Assembly: GCA_018433775.1 (NCBI GenBank)
Contig: JAHDQN010000056.1
Coordinates: forward strand, 1-64,000
Source of the DNA: Deltaproteobacteria bacterium
GTDB lineage: Bacteria > Desulfobacterota > Desulfomonilia > UBA1062
Length of the DNA stretch: 64,000 nucleotides
Reading direction: 5' to 3'
In this document: piece by piece, positions 17,253 through 25,793 of the stretch
How positions within the stretch are numbered: position 1 is the first letter of the stretch
How the letters are laid out: every line of letters starts with the position of its first letter
Made by a program: the position numbers and the translations under genes
Notes under the pieces: model-generated
The model's database searches: none
What the model was told of the DNA's origin: nothing
Seen by the model: only the letters and a program-made list of their open reading frames with translations

Positions 17253-19886
17253 ATGGACGAGATGAAACAGGAGCTGTCGTTTCACCAGGCCGGACACAAC
17301 TCGTGCCGGCCGGCTGCAGGGTTCCGGCTTTTCCCGCCGGGGGTCCTGATTGCCGCGCTGGTCCTGTGGGCAGTGCTCGCGGGCGGATGCACCCGGATGC
17401 TCGATTCCTACTTTGCCGGCACCGCACAGAAGCTGGAAGGCACCATCACCATCCAGGGGATCAGAGAGCAGGTCACGGTCAGCCGGGACGATCTGGGCAT
17501 ACCCTTCATCGAGGCCGCAAACATGGAAGACCTCGCCTTTGCCATGGGTTTTGTCAACGCCTCGGACCGGCTCGGCCAGATGATCAGCCTCAAGCTCGTC
17601 TCGCAGGGAAGGGTTTCGGAAATGGCCGGCAGGGCTGGTCTGGATATCGACGTCTTCATGCGCACGGTCAACCTGAAAAAGGCCGCACGCCTGCTCTATG
17701 GCGGGATACCGCCTGAGAGAAAATCCCTCCTCGAATCCTATGCCCGGGGCGTAAACGCCTATATCGAGCTCCACCGGGACAGCCTTCCCCCCGAGCTCGC
17801 CCTGGCAGGCCACGACCCCGGGCAGTGGGAGCCGATCGACTCCATCGGCATCTTCACCCTGGTGAACTTTGCCCTTGCCTTCAACATGCACGAAGAAGCA
17901 GCCGCCCTCTCCCTGGCGAGGGCCGTAGGTCCGGAGAAGACCGCATGGCTCTTCCCGGTCTATCCGGATGAGCCCATCCCCCTGGACGAGGCGGCAAAGC
18001 TTTCGGGAATCGACCTGTCCGGCACGCTCCCCGCCCTCGACCGCCTCACCGCGGCCGCGGACCTGAAGGCCGCGTGGGGGCTCATCCCTGTTGCGGCCTC
18101 CAACAACTGGGTGATCGCGCCTGAGAAAACCCTGAACAAGGCGAGCATCCTCGCCAACGACACCCACCTGCTGCTGTCCCTCCCGTCACTGTGGAACCTC
18201 GCGCACGTCCGCTGCGAGGGATCAATCGATGCGGCAGGGGTGAACATCGCGGGTGTCCCCGCCATCGTGGCCGGATACAACGGCCATATCGCCTGGGGGA
18301 TGACCATGGTCATGGCCGACAACCAGGATATCTTTCTCGAACAGCTCAGGATGATCGGCACAACGCTGCACTACCGCTGCCAGGATGACTGGCTTCCGGT
18401 CGTGGAGCGCGTCGAGACGATACACGTCAGGGGGGAGGGCCCGGTGAGCGTCACCGTGTTCGAGACCAGGCACGGCCCCCTGCTCAATGACGTTTTGAAA
18501 AATCCTCCCAGGAATCCCTTCATGCCCGATTCCGTGCAGCTTCCCCTGGGTGCGGCATTTTCCTGGGCAGCCTTCGAGCCCGGAGACGAAAGCGTGGATG
18601 CCTTTTTCTCGCTGGGCACGGCCCGCTCAGTGGAAGAGGCTTTGCCCCTGCTCCGCAGGATACAGGCCATTCCGCTCAATATGGTCGTGGCCGACCGGGA
18701 GAACATCGCCTGGCAGGTGACTGGGCGCTATCCGCTGAGAAAAAACGGCAGAGGCCTCATGCCCTCGCCCGGCTGGACCGGGGAGTACGACTGGATCGGA
18801 TACCTGGATCCCGACGAGCTGCCCTTTGCGCTGAACCCGGCCGAGGGGTTCATCGGCACGGCAAATCACCGCACCGTGCCGCCCGATTATCCCCATGTCC
18901 TGTCCTCGTCCTGGTACTGGCCGTCCAGGGCCGAACGCATCGCCGAGATGATCGCGGCCTCTGAGGAACATACCCTGAAGAGCAGCATGGACATGCAGCT
19001 GGACGTCCGCTCCTCCTTTGCGCCGAAGGTGCGCAGGCTCTTTCTCGAAGGACCGCTCTCCCGCGACATCTCCCGAGAGATCGACTCCTGGGAGGATCGG
19101 CGCCGGAAGGACCGGGCGCGAGAGGCCCTCGACATGCTCCGGGACTGTGACGGCCTCCTGGCGTGCGATTCGAGGAGCGCGCTCATCACCGGGGCGCTGA
19201 TGCACACCGTCAGCGCGAACACCTTCCTCGACGAGCTCGGGCCCGAGGAATCTCCTGCCTGGAAGGCCTTCATCACCAGCAACAACGCGAGCTACTGCGC
19301 CACCACGGATCATCTGCTCGTCCGGGGCGACGAGAGCCCGTTCTGGGACGACATATCCACGCCCGGGCCCGAGACCAAGGCACGGATCCTGGCCCGTTCA
19401 CTGGCCGACGCGATCGCGTTCGCAGAGGACACGCTCGGCACGGACAGAAGCCGATGGACCTGGGGCGCGCTTCACATCTACCGGTTCAGGACGGAATCGT
19501 CCAAGATGGCCCCCCACCTGGGATTTATCCAGAGGAAGGCCATGCAGGTCATGGCGCCCTTCTTCAACCGGGGTCCCTTCCCGGCGCCGGGTGACCACTC
19601 GACCCTGAACGTCTCGGCCTACACTATCGGCCGGGACTTCGACACCTGGCTGATCCCGGCCATGCGGATGGTGGTGGACTTCAGCAGGGAAGAGCCGCTC
19701 TCCATCATCAACAGCACAGGCCAGAGCGACAACCCCGTGAGCCCGCACTATGACGACGGCATCCATGCGTGGCTCCAGGGATCGTACCAGCCCATGCCCT
19801 TTGGCCGGGATGCGGCCCAGAGGCAGTATGACCGGGTTCTGGTGCTCGCCCCCACTGCCGGGCAGGACGCTCCCCAGGGGCCGTGA
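17253..19886 (+). CDS. Penicillin acylase-family Ntn hydrolase, predicted lipoprotein
   Basis: 877 residues. The N-terminus has a hydrophobic segment ending in the lipobox LAGGC (Cys46), so the enzyme is probably anchored to the envelope after export. The family is made as a precursor that cuts itself before a serine; here that serine is Ser283 in AASNNWV, giving an alpha chain of about 235 residues and a beta chain of about 595. Other expected parts are NDTHL, GVNIAGVPAIVAGYNGHIAWG, TRHGPLLND and GTANHR. The family hydrolyses amides: penicillins, acyl-homoserine lactones or acyl-peptides. The substrate cannot be told. Start ATG after GGAGGGAGC. Monocistronic, with a terminator at its stop codon. 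Confidence 0.9.
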   Translation: MDEMKQELSFHQAGHNSCRPAAGFRLFPPGVLIAALVLWAVLAGGCTRMLDSYFAGTAQKLEGTITIQGIREQVTVSRDDLGIPFIEAANMEDLAFAMGFVNASDRLGQMISLKLVSQGRVSEMAGRAGLDIDVFMRTVNLKKAARLLYGGIPPERKSLLESYARGVNAYIELHRDSLPPELALAGHDPGQWEPIDSIGIFTLVNFALAFNMHEEAAALSLARAVGPEKTAWLFPVYPDEPIPLDEAAKLSGIDLSGTLPALDRLTAAADLKAAWGLIPVAASNNWVIAPEKTLNKASILANDTHLLLSLPSLWNLAHVRCEGSIDAAGVNIAGVPAIVAGYNGHIAWGMTMVMADNQDIFLEQLRMIGTTLHYRCQDDWLPVVERVETIHVRGEGPVSVTVFETRHGPLLNDVLKNPPRNPFMPDSVQLPLGAAFSWAAFEPGDESVDAFFSLGTARSVEEALPLLRRIQAIPLNMVVADRENIAWQVTGRYPLRKNGRGLMPSPGWTGEYDWIGYLDPDELPFALNPAEGFIGTANHRTVPPDYPHVLSSSWYWPSRAERIAEMIAASEEHTLKSSMDMQLDVRSSFAPKVRRLFLEGPLSRDISREIDSWEDRRRKDRAREALDMLRDCDGLLACDSRSALITGALMHTVSANTFLDELGPEESPAWKAFITSNNASYCATTDHLLVRGDESPFWDDISTPGPETKARILARSLADAIAFAEDTLGTDRSRWTWGALHIYRFRTESSKMAPHLGFIQRKAMQVMAPFFNRGPFPAPGDHSTLNVSAYTIGRDFDTWLIPAMRMVVDFSREEPLSIINSTGQSDNPVSPHYDDGIHAWLQGSYQPMPFGRDAAQRQYDRVLVLAPTAGQDAPQGP

Positions 19887-19905
19887 GGCCTTTGATTTTT
19901 TCCCT
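19876..19905 (+). terminator. Rho-independent terminator overlapping the penicillin acylase stop codon
   Basis: AGGGGCC (19876-19882) pairs with GGCCTTT (19887-19893), allowing two G-U pairs, around a GTGA tetraloop that contains the TGA stop. GATTTTTTCCCTTTT follows. Good intrinsic terminator geometry. Confidence 0.6.
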
Positions 19906-20045
19906 TTTCCTGAAACATTTTCTCAGGTAAAGAATAGGCTCTTCACAAGGTCCAAAAGAGCTTCTCCAGCCGGTCCGCGGTTCGCTGCACACCGGCGCAC
20001 GGACCCCGTGCACGGCACGGAACATACAGAAAAAAGGAGTGTCGT

Positions 20046-20663
20046 ATGATTCACAAGAACGTTGTGACCGACTTCTGTCCACAAGAATCCATGCCCGCCA
20101 TCGATGCCACCGCCTATATCCATCCGCTTGCCGCGGTGATCGGCAACGTGACGATCGGCAGGCGGGTGATGGTCGCCCCCTTTGCCGCCGTACGGGGCGA
20201 CGAGGGCCAGCCCACCCGGGTGGACGACGAGGCCAATGTGCAGGACGGCGTCGTGCTCCACGGCCTGGAGACCGAGCTCAAGGGCCGGCCCGTGGAGAAG
20301 AACCTCGTGGAGGCCGACGGAAAGCGGTATGCGGTATATGTGGGCAAGCGGGTGTCCCTGGCGCACCAGGTCCAGATACACGGCCCCGCCCGCGTGGGAG
20401 ACGACAGTTTCGTGGGCATGCAGACCCTGGTCTTCAAATCATCGGTGGGAAAAAACTGCGTGGTGGAGCCGGGCTGCGTCCTCATGGGGGTGAGCGTTCC
20501 CGACGGCAGGTATGTCCCCGCGGGCACGGTGCTCAAGAAGCAGGCCGACGCGGAGAATCTTCCCGCGATCACGGACGACTACCCGCTCAAGGACCTGAAC
20601 AAGGGCGTCATCCATGTGAACACCGCCCTGGCCGACGGCTACAACAGGTCCGGACCGAAGTAA
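20046..20663 (+). CDS. cam: Gamma-class carbonic anhydrase, Cam type
   Basis: Hydrates CO2 to bicarbonate. 205 residues of left-handed beta-helix hexapeptide repeats. Metal ligands by alignment to the Methanosarcina thermophila enzyme are His72 (VLHGLET), His107 (SLAHQV) and His112 (IHGPA), with spacing of 35 and 5 residues as against 36 and 5. The acidic loop with Glu75, which marks the true Cam subclass from the weaker CamH and CcmM types, is present (LETELKG), and the downstream blocks GDDSFVGMQTLVFKS and VPDGRYVPAGTV match Cam closely. Unlike the archaeal protein there is no signal peptide, so it is cytoplasmic. AAAAAGGAG precedes the ATG. Confidence 0.92.
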   Translation: MIHKNVVTDFCPQESMPAIDATAYIHPLAAVIGNVTIGRRVMVAPFAAVRGDEGQPTRVDDEANVQDGVVLHGLETELKGRPVEKNLVEADGKRYAVYVGKRVSLAHQVQIHGPARVGDDSFVGMQTLVFKSSVGKNCVVEPGCVLMGVSVPDGRYVPAGTVLKKQADAENLPAITDDYPLKDLNKGVIHVNTALADGYNRSGPK

Positions 20664-20734
20664 GCGGGTCACCCCGCGCCAGACAGCGGGGTGCCGCCTG
20701 AATGAACCGAGAAAAGACGAAAGGAACACATCTC

Positions 20735-22075
20735 ATGAACTATGCACAACTCGGCCTGAGCATACCGGAGATCCTGCTCCCCCGGGAGGGGACAGACCTC
20801 ACGAAATGGGCGGTGGTCGCGTGCGACCAGTACACCTCCCAGCCCGAGTACTGGGAGCGGGTGAGGCGCTTTGTAGACGCGAGCCCGTCGACCTTTCACC
20901 TCATCCTTCCCGAGGCATACCTGGAGCAGAGCGATTCCCTCCGGGAGGCGGAGCGGATCAACGCCTGCATGAACGAGTACCTCTCGGCAGGGGTCCTCGC
21001 CTCGCCCGGCCCCGGCCTCATCCTCGTGGAGAGGACCCTGGCGCGGGGCGCCGTCCGCAGGGGCCTGGTGGCGGCCCTGGACCTGGAGTGCTATGACTAC
21101 CGCCCGGGTTCCCGGAGCCTTATCCGGGCCACCGAGGGGACCGTGGTGGACAGGCTCCCTCCCCGGGTGAAGATCCGCGAGAACGCCCCGCTGGAGACTC
21201 CACACATCATGGTCCTCATCGACGACCCGGAAAAGACCGTGATCGAGCCCCTCTTCGCCGGAAACCCGGAAAAGGTCTATGACTTCGATCTCATGGAAAA
21301 CAGCGGCCATATCCGGGGGTACCACGTTCGCGAAGAAAAGGCGCTGGACGCCGTTGCCCGAGCCCTGGAGCGGCTCGCGGACCCGCCCGCATTCGGAGAC
21401 AAGTATGGGATACGGGACAGAGATGTCCTGCTCTACGCCATGGGAGACGGCAACCACTCACTGGCCACGGCAAAGGAAATATGGGAAGGCCTGAAAAACA
21501 CCGCTCCCGACCAAGAGGCCGTCATGGACCACCCCGCCCGGTACGCGCTGGTGGAACTGGTGAACCTCCACGACGAGAGCCTCGTGTTCGAGCCCATCCA
21601 CCGGGTAGTGTTCAACACCGGTTTGTCCCAACTGCTGCAGGCCATGGAGTCGTTCTTCACCGCTCAGGGCTCTTCCTTCTCGGTCAAAAGATACGCCTCG
21701 CGGGATGAGTTCACGCCCTACCCCGGCACAGAGCCCGGCGCGCACTCCATATCCTTCGTGAGCGGGCGGGACTTCGGCACGGTCACCGTCACAAACCCCA
21801 GGCTCACCCTGGAAGCGGGAACGCTCCAGTCCTTCCTGGATGCATACCTCTCAAGCCCCTCGGCCGGCAAGGTCGACTACATCCACGGAGACGACACCGT
21901 GATCGACCTGGCGTCGAAACCCGATTCCGTGGGCTTCTTTCTCCCGGCCATACCCAAGCACGACTTCTTCCGGACCATCATCGTAGACGGCGCCCTGCCG
22001 CGCAAGACCTTCTCCATGGGACACGCGGACGAAAAGCGCTTCTACCTGGAGTGCAGAAAGATCACCTGCTCGTAA
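20735..22075 (+). CDS. DUF1015 family protein
   Basis: 446 residues. The motif GDGNHSLATAKEIW (about 240-253) is the hallmark of this widespread family, and WAVVACDQYTSQPEYW near the N-terminus is also typical. DUF1015 proteins are of unknown biochemical function and are sometimes described as SpoOJ/ParA/ParB/repB-like; they often sit near amino-acid metabolism genes, and an aminotransferase follows here. I chose the ATG at 20735 because AAAGGA lies 9 nt upstream; an ATG 33 nt earlier in the same frame is possible. Confidence 0.85.
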   Translation: MNYAQLGLSIPEILLPREGTDLTKWAVVACDQYTSQPEYWERVRRFVDASPSTFHLILPEAYLEQSDSLREAERINACMNEYLSAGVLASPGPGLILVERTLARGAVRRGLVAALDLECYDYRPGSRSLIRATEGTVVDRLPPRVKIRENAPLETPHIMVLIDDPEKTVIEPLFAGNPEKVYDFDLMENSGHIRGYHVREEKALDAVARALERLADPPAFGDKYGIRDRDVLLYAMGDGNHSLATAKEIWEGLKNTAPDQEAVMDHPARYALVELVNLHDESLVFEPIHRVVFNTGLSQLLQAMESFFTAQGSSFSVKRYASRDEFTPYPGTEPGAHSISFVSGRDFGTVTVTNPRLTLEAGTLQSFLDAYLSSPSAGKVDYIHGDDTVIDLASKPDSVGFFLPAIPKHDFFRTIIVDGALPRKTFSMGHADEKRFYLECRKITCS

Positions 22076-22460
22076 GGAATGACCCGTCTCATCTTTTCGG
22101 GGACGGGTTCACATTTCCCTTCCCGCTTGCAGCCTTAAAAAGGTTTTTCTTTCGGAAAGACCGGGGCATGTGCATGTGTACATGGCAAGACCCAGGAAAA
22201 CAATAGCACCTGGCACACCTCTCTCACACCAAAGACTGCAACGGGTGAACCATGCAAAACCTGTCTCGTTTCCGGAGCGACCCAGGCCAATCCCGATCAC
22301 GCTTTTTTTGTGGAATGTGCCGGATATCCGAGAGAGGCAGCTGGCGACACTGCCCCTGTGAAAGCCTGTCCGGCCTTCGCTTTCCAGGGCCGGTTAGACA
22401 CCCGCCGGTTCGTGTGGTATCATCCGGGAAACAAATTCTTACATCTGAAAGAGGAGATTT
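22076..22460. other. 385-nt intergenic region with hairpins and one short repeat
   Basis: After the DUF1015 stop, GACCCGTC (22081-22088) can pair with GACGGGTT (22102-22109), and the copy of the short 3'-flank repeat (22098-22116) forms its distal arm. Further on CCTTAAAAAGG followed by TTTTTC (about 22132-22147) is a small terminator-like hairpin. From 22150 to 22440 I find no gene; AAAGAGGAGA before 22461 is the ribosome site of the aminotransferase. Confidence 0.45.
22098..22116 (-). repeat. Short 3'-flank repeat, copy A1
   Basis: Minus strand reads AATGTGAACCCGTCCCCG with one more A in front. It is identical over the core to copies at 32358, 32411 and 57427. It lies 22 nt after the DUF1015 stop codon, and relative to that gene runs in the same orientation as the other copies run to theirs. 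Confidence 0.75.
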
Positions 22461-23621
22461 ATGCATTTGCACGTCAGTAAACGCCAGGGCCTGATATCGC
22501 AGTCCGAGATCCGGGCCATGACTTCCGAGTGTGCCAGGCTCGGGGGAATCAACCTTGCCCAGGGGGTGTGCGACCTGGAGGTGCCCGTCGAGGTCAGGGA
22601 GGGCGCACACAAGGCAATCGAAGACGGGATCAACGTCTATACGCGCTACGACGGGCTGCCCGCACTCAGGCAGGCAATCGCGCGCAAGCACGAGGCGCAG
22701 ACCGGGACCCCTGTCGATCCCGAGACCCAGATCGTGGTGAGCTCGGGCAGCACCGGCATATTCCACTGCGCGGTGCTCGCGCTTCTGGACCCCGGCGACG
22801 AGGTCATCGTGTTCGAGCCGTTTTACAGCTACCACATCGCCACCCTGCAGGCGGCAGGCGTGACGCCCGTGTTCGTCAGAATGGAGCCGCCCCGGTGGGG
22901 CATCACCCCCGAGGAGATCGAGCGGGCCGTCTCACCCCGCACCCGGGCGATCATCCTGAACACACCCGCCAATCCCTCGGGCAAGGTCTTTTCGCTCGAA
23001 GAGATCGAGGCCGTCGCCGGGATCGCCCGGGACCGCAACCTGTTCGTGTTCACGGACGAGATGTACGAGCACTTCGTGTACGACGGGGTGCAGCACCTCT
23101 CTCCGGTGGTGGTCGAGGGCATGGCCGAGCACACCATCACCACCTCGGGTTTTTCCAAGATATTCAGCATCACGGGATGGCGCATCGGGTACTGCGTCTG
23201 TAACGAGAAGTGGGCCCAGGCTATCGGCCACCTCAACGATCTGATCTACGTGTGCGCCCCGGCTCCGCTCCAGATGGGCGTGGTCAGCGGTTTGAACTCG
23301 CTCGGCAGGGGCTATTACGATTCGGTCGCCGGGCAGTACGAACGCAAGCGGGACAGGATATGCGAAGCCCTTTCATCCGCGGGGCTGAAGCCTCACATAC
23401 CCCAAGGCGCGTACTATGTGCTTGCGGACATGAGCATCGTCCCCGGCTCCGGCGCCAGGGAGAGGGCGCTTGAATTCCTCAGGGCCACCGGGGTCGCCTC
23501 CGTGCCGGGCAGCGCCTTTTATCACGACCATGCAGGAGACCACCTCTCGCGTTTCTGCTTTGCCAAGGACGACGCCGTCCTGGACGAGGCCTGCCGGAAG
23601 ATAGCGGGCTACCGGATTTGA
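22461..23621 (+). CDS. Class I/II pyridoxal-phosphate aminotransferase
   Basis: 386 residues, aspartate/aromatic aminotransferase fold type I. SSGSTGIFHCAVLALLDPGDEV marks the cofactor-phosphate region, NTPANPSGKVF the substrate/cofactor loop, FTDEMYEHFVY the PLP-binding aspartate and tyrosine, and SGFSKIFSITGWRIGY the Schiff-base lysine (Lys233). Start ATG after AAGAGGAGA. Subfamily Ia/If members of this type act on aromatic or branched amino acids or 2-aminoadipate; no operon partner narrows that down. Confidence 0.9.
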   Translation: MHLHVSKRQGLISQSEIRAMTSECARLGGINLAQGVCDLEVPVEVREGAHKAIEDGINVYTRYDGLPALRQAIARKHEAQTGTPVDPETQIVVSSGSTGIFHCAVLALLDPGDEVIVFEPFYSYHIATLQAAGVTPVFVRMEPPRWGITPEEIERAVSPRTRAIILNTPANPSGKVFSLEEIEAVAGIARDRNLFVFTDEMYEHFVYDGVQHLSPVVVEGMAEHTITTSGFSKIFSITGWRIGYCVCNEKWAQAIGHLNDLIYVCAPAPLQMGVVSGLNSLGRGYYDSVAGQYERKRDRICEALSSAGLKPHIPQGAYYVLADMSIVPGSGARERALEFLRATGVASVPGSAFYHDHAGDHLSRFCFAKDDAVLDEACRKIAGYRI

Positions 23622-23803
23622 GCCTCTTCCGGGAAAACCGGAAACGTCCGTAGCGAAAGATGGCCGCATCCCGTCTCCTTTCCTTCGGAGGCGCTCACCT
23701 TCCCTTTCAGAAGAAAGATGCGGATACCGTTTAAGTTTGATCTCCCGGATTGCCGAAACCCTATGCAGACCAAAAACCTGCAGCACGAGAACCGGAGGAC
23801 TGC

Positions 23804-24298
23804 ATGCTCGAAACCCAGTATCTCACGGGGAGAGAAGATCTCCTTGATACTATCAAGAAAATCCCCTTTCTCCGCTCCTACGAAGACAGGTTCCTGCGGA
23901 AGATCCTCGAACTGAGCAAAATGCGCCGGTACAGCCCGGGCGAGGTAATCACCCGTGAGGGAGAATACGACAGCTGGCTCTACGTGATCCTGGCGGGCGA
24001 GGTCAAGGTGATCAAGAACGAAGAAGAGATCGCCCGGCTCGACGCCCACGGCGGGACATTCGGAGAACTTGCCGTGATAGACGGAGAGGCACGGTCCGCA
24101 TCGATCTTCGCCCTGAGCGAAACCACGTGCCTGGCCATAGACGGTTCGATCATAGACCGGCTCGAGGCCCGGGAGCGCCAGGAGTTCGAGGCGGTCTACT
24201 TTCGTCTGCTCTCGGAAATACTCGCTCACCGCCTGCGTCAGACCAGCGGCGAGCTCTCGAGGCTGAAGCAGGAGATGGAACTCATGGGCGGGGACTGA
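23804..24298 (+). CDS. Cyclic nucleotide-binding domain protein
   Basis: 164 residues, one CRP-like sensor domain without a DNA-binding domain. Seen: the N-terminal helix with FLRSYEDRFLRKILELS, the roll YSPGEVITREGEYDSWLYVILAGEVKVI, the phosphate-binding cassette FGELAVIDGEARSASI (about 87-102) and a C-terminal helical tail. CCGGAGGA precedes the ATG. It stands 100 nt upstream of the TPR/outer-membrane gene and leads a four-gene unidirectional group that ends in an adenylate cyclase, so cAMP made by that enzyme is the likely ligand. It probably acts through protein contacts, since it has no output domain. Confidence 0.85.
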   Translation: MLETQYLTGREDLLDTIKKIPFLRSYEDRFLRKILELSKMRRYSPGEVITREGEYDSWLYVILAGEVKVIKNEEEIARLDAHGGTFGELAVIDGEARSASIFALSETTCLAIDGSIIDRLEARERQEFEAVYFRLLSEILAHRLRQTSGELSRLKQEMELMGGD

Positions 24299-24398
24299 CC
24301 CGCGATGAGCCCGCTTGAAAAAATCTCTCGAAAAAAACTTAAAAAAAGTCCCCCTGATGACGATGTCTATCCTTAAGAGGGGTAACGAGGGGGAAAGA

Positions 24399-25781
24399 AT
24401 GCCATCGAGAAAAACATCCGCGCACATGAGGGCCCACCGAAAGGGATCGGGCCGCATGCGAGGAAACATCCTGGGTATACTCGCCGCCATGCTGTTTGCT
24501 GGTGCGTGCCTGGTCCCGCAACCCGTGCAGGGCGCCGGCCGGGACGAGAGCCCCAGAGAGCTCTTCGACCGGGGCGAATTCGGCAAGGCGTATCAGGGAT
24601 ATCACCGGCTGTTCCTGAGTGATCCCGGAAACCCAGAGACCAACTTCAGCCTGGGCAGGGCGGCCTTCGAGGCAGGCGATTTCGAGGCCGCGGTCATGGC
24701 GTTCGAACGGGTGCTCATGGCTCGCCCCGACGCGGTGCGCGTCAAGCTGGAGATCGGACGGTGCTACTTCCACCTGGGCTCCCTGGAAACGGCTGAAGGA
24801 TATTTCGAGGAGGTCATGGCCGAAGATCCTCCCCGGCAGGTCCGGACCAATATCGAGAAATACCTCGATGCCATCCGTTCGTCCAGAAAGGAGCATTTCC
24901 TCTCGGCCCGGGTCTCGCTGGGCATCGATTTCGACGATAACGTCAATACCGCGCCGTCGAGCTCGAACATCGAGATCACCGACCTGCTGGGCAACGTGTT
25001 CCCGGTCACGGTGGACGATGCGCAGAGCGATCAGATCACCACCGGCACGGCACACCTGAATTATCTCTACAAACCCCTTGACGGATCGCTCTGCTGGAAG
25101 TTCTCGGCCCTGAACTACAACGCCCTGTATCGCGACGCGGAGAACCTCGACCTGACCCTGTTCGACGTCAAGACAGGCTTCTGCATCGAGCACGGGAACA
25201 TGGCCTGGGACGTCTACGGGCTCGCGGATCACCTGAACCTCGACTACGACCAGTATCTGAGAACCTATGGCGGCGGCACGAGTCTGTCGTTCATCCTCTC
25301 TCCCCGGTTCATGCTGAGCACGGATGCCCGGTACCGGAAGAAAAACTATTACGAGCTCGACGACCGGGACGCCCATAACATGAGCTTCACGCTCTCTCCC
25401 GCATTCGCCCTCGACATCGGCCGTATCTCTTTGAGCGCCGGGTGGGAACAGGAGAACGCGGAAGAAGACGTGAACACCTACACCCGCATCAACGGTATTG
25501 CCGGCTACCAGGCCGACCTCCCCTTCGCTGCCGGAGTGTATGCGAGCTACTGGTACCAGGGCACGGACTATGACGAGACCTATCCCCTGTTCGGCAAAAA
25601 ACGCAGCGACGACGTGCAGTACCTTTCGGCGGGACTTTCCAGGACCTTTGCTCTGGCGGATCCCCGGGGGGCGGCGATCATCCTGAACATCGGATACACC
25701 CATACCCGGTCGGATTCCAACATCGACCTCTACACCTATACCAAGAACGTAACCTCGATGAGTGTCACGTTTGCATTCTAG
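24399..25781 (+). CDS. TPR-containing outer-membrane beta-barrel-like protein
   Basis: 460 residues. A signal peptide (about residues 20-45, ending near VQGAG) precedes two or three TPR units (FDRGEFGKAYQGYHRLFLSDPGN, then EAGDFEAAVMAFERVLMARPD, then LGSLETAEGYFEEVMAEDP). From about residue 155 to the end alternating beta strands rich in Tyr and Trp finish with phenylalanine, as outer-membrane barrels do. This TPR-plus-barrel layout recalls surface lipoprotein assembly modifiers (Slam, DUF560), but strand count and family cannot be settled by eye. The start behind GAGGGGGAAAGA was chosen over earlier in-frame starts (TTG at 24315, ATGs near 24357). It is 12 nt from the FecR-domain gene. Confidence 0.72.
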   Translation: MPSRKTSAHMRAHRKGSGRMRGNILGILAAMLFAGACLVPQPVQGAGRDESPRELFDRGEFGKAYQGYHRLFLSDPGNPETNFSLGRAAFEAGDFEAAVMAFERVLMARPDAVRVKLEIGRCYFHLGSLETAEGYFEEVMAEDPPRQVRTNIEKYLDAIRSSRKEHFLSARVSLGIDFDDNVNTAPSSSNIEITDLLGNVFPVTVDDAQSDQITTGTAHLNYLYKPLDGSLCWKFSALNYNALYRDAENLDLTLFDVKTGFCIEHGNMAWDVYGLADHLNLDYDQYLRTYGGGTSLSFILSPRFMLSTDARYRKKNYYELDDRDAHNMSFTLSPAFALDIGRISLSAGWEQENAEEDVNTYTRINGIAGYQADLPFAAGVYASYWYQGTDYDETYPLFGKKRSDDVQYLSAGLSRTFALADPRGAAIILNIGYTHTRSDSNIDLYTYTKNVTSMSVTFAF

Positions 25782-25793
25782 GGGGGAATCACG

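Noticed and set aside
22444..22460. TGGCACACC near 22210 as a sigma-54 promoter for the aminotransferase
   Set aside because: No TGC box at the required 10-nt distance from GG.
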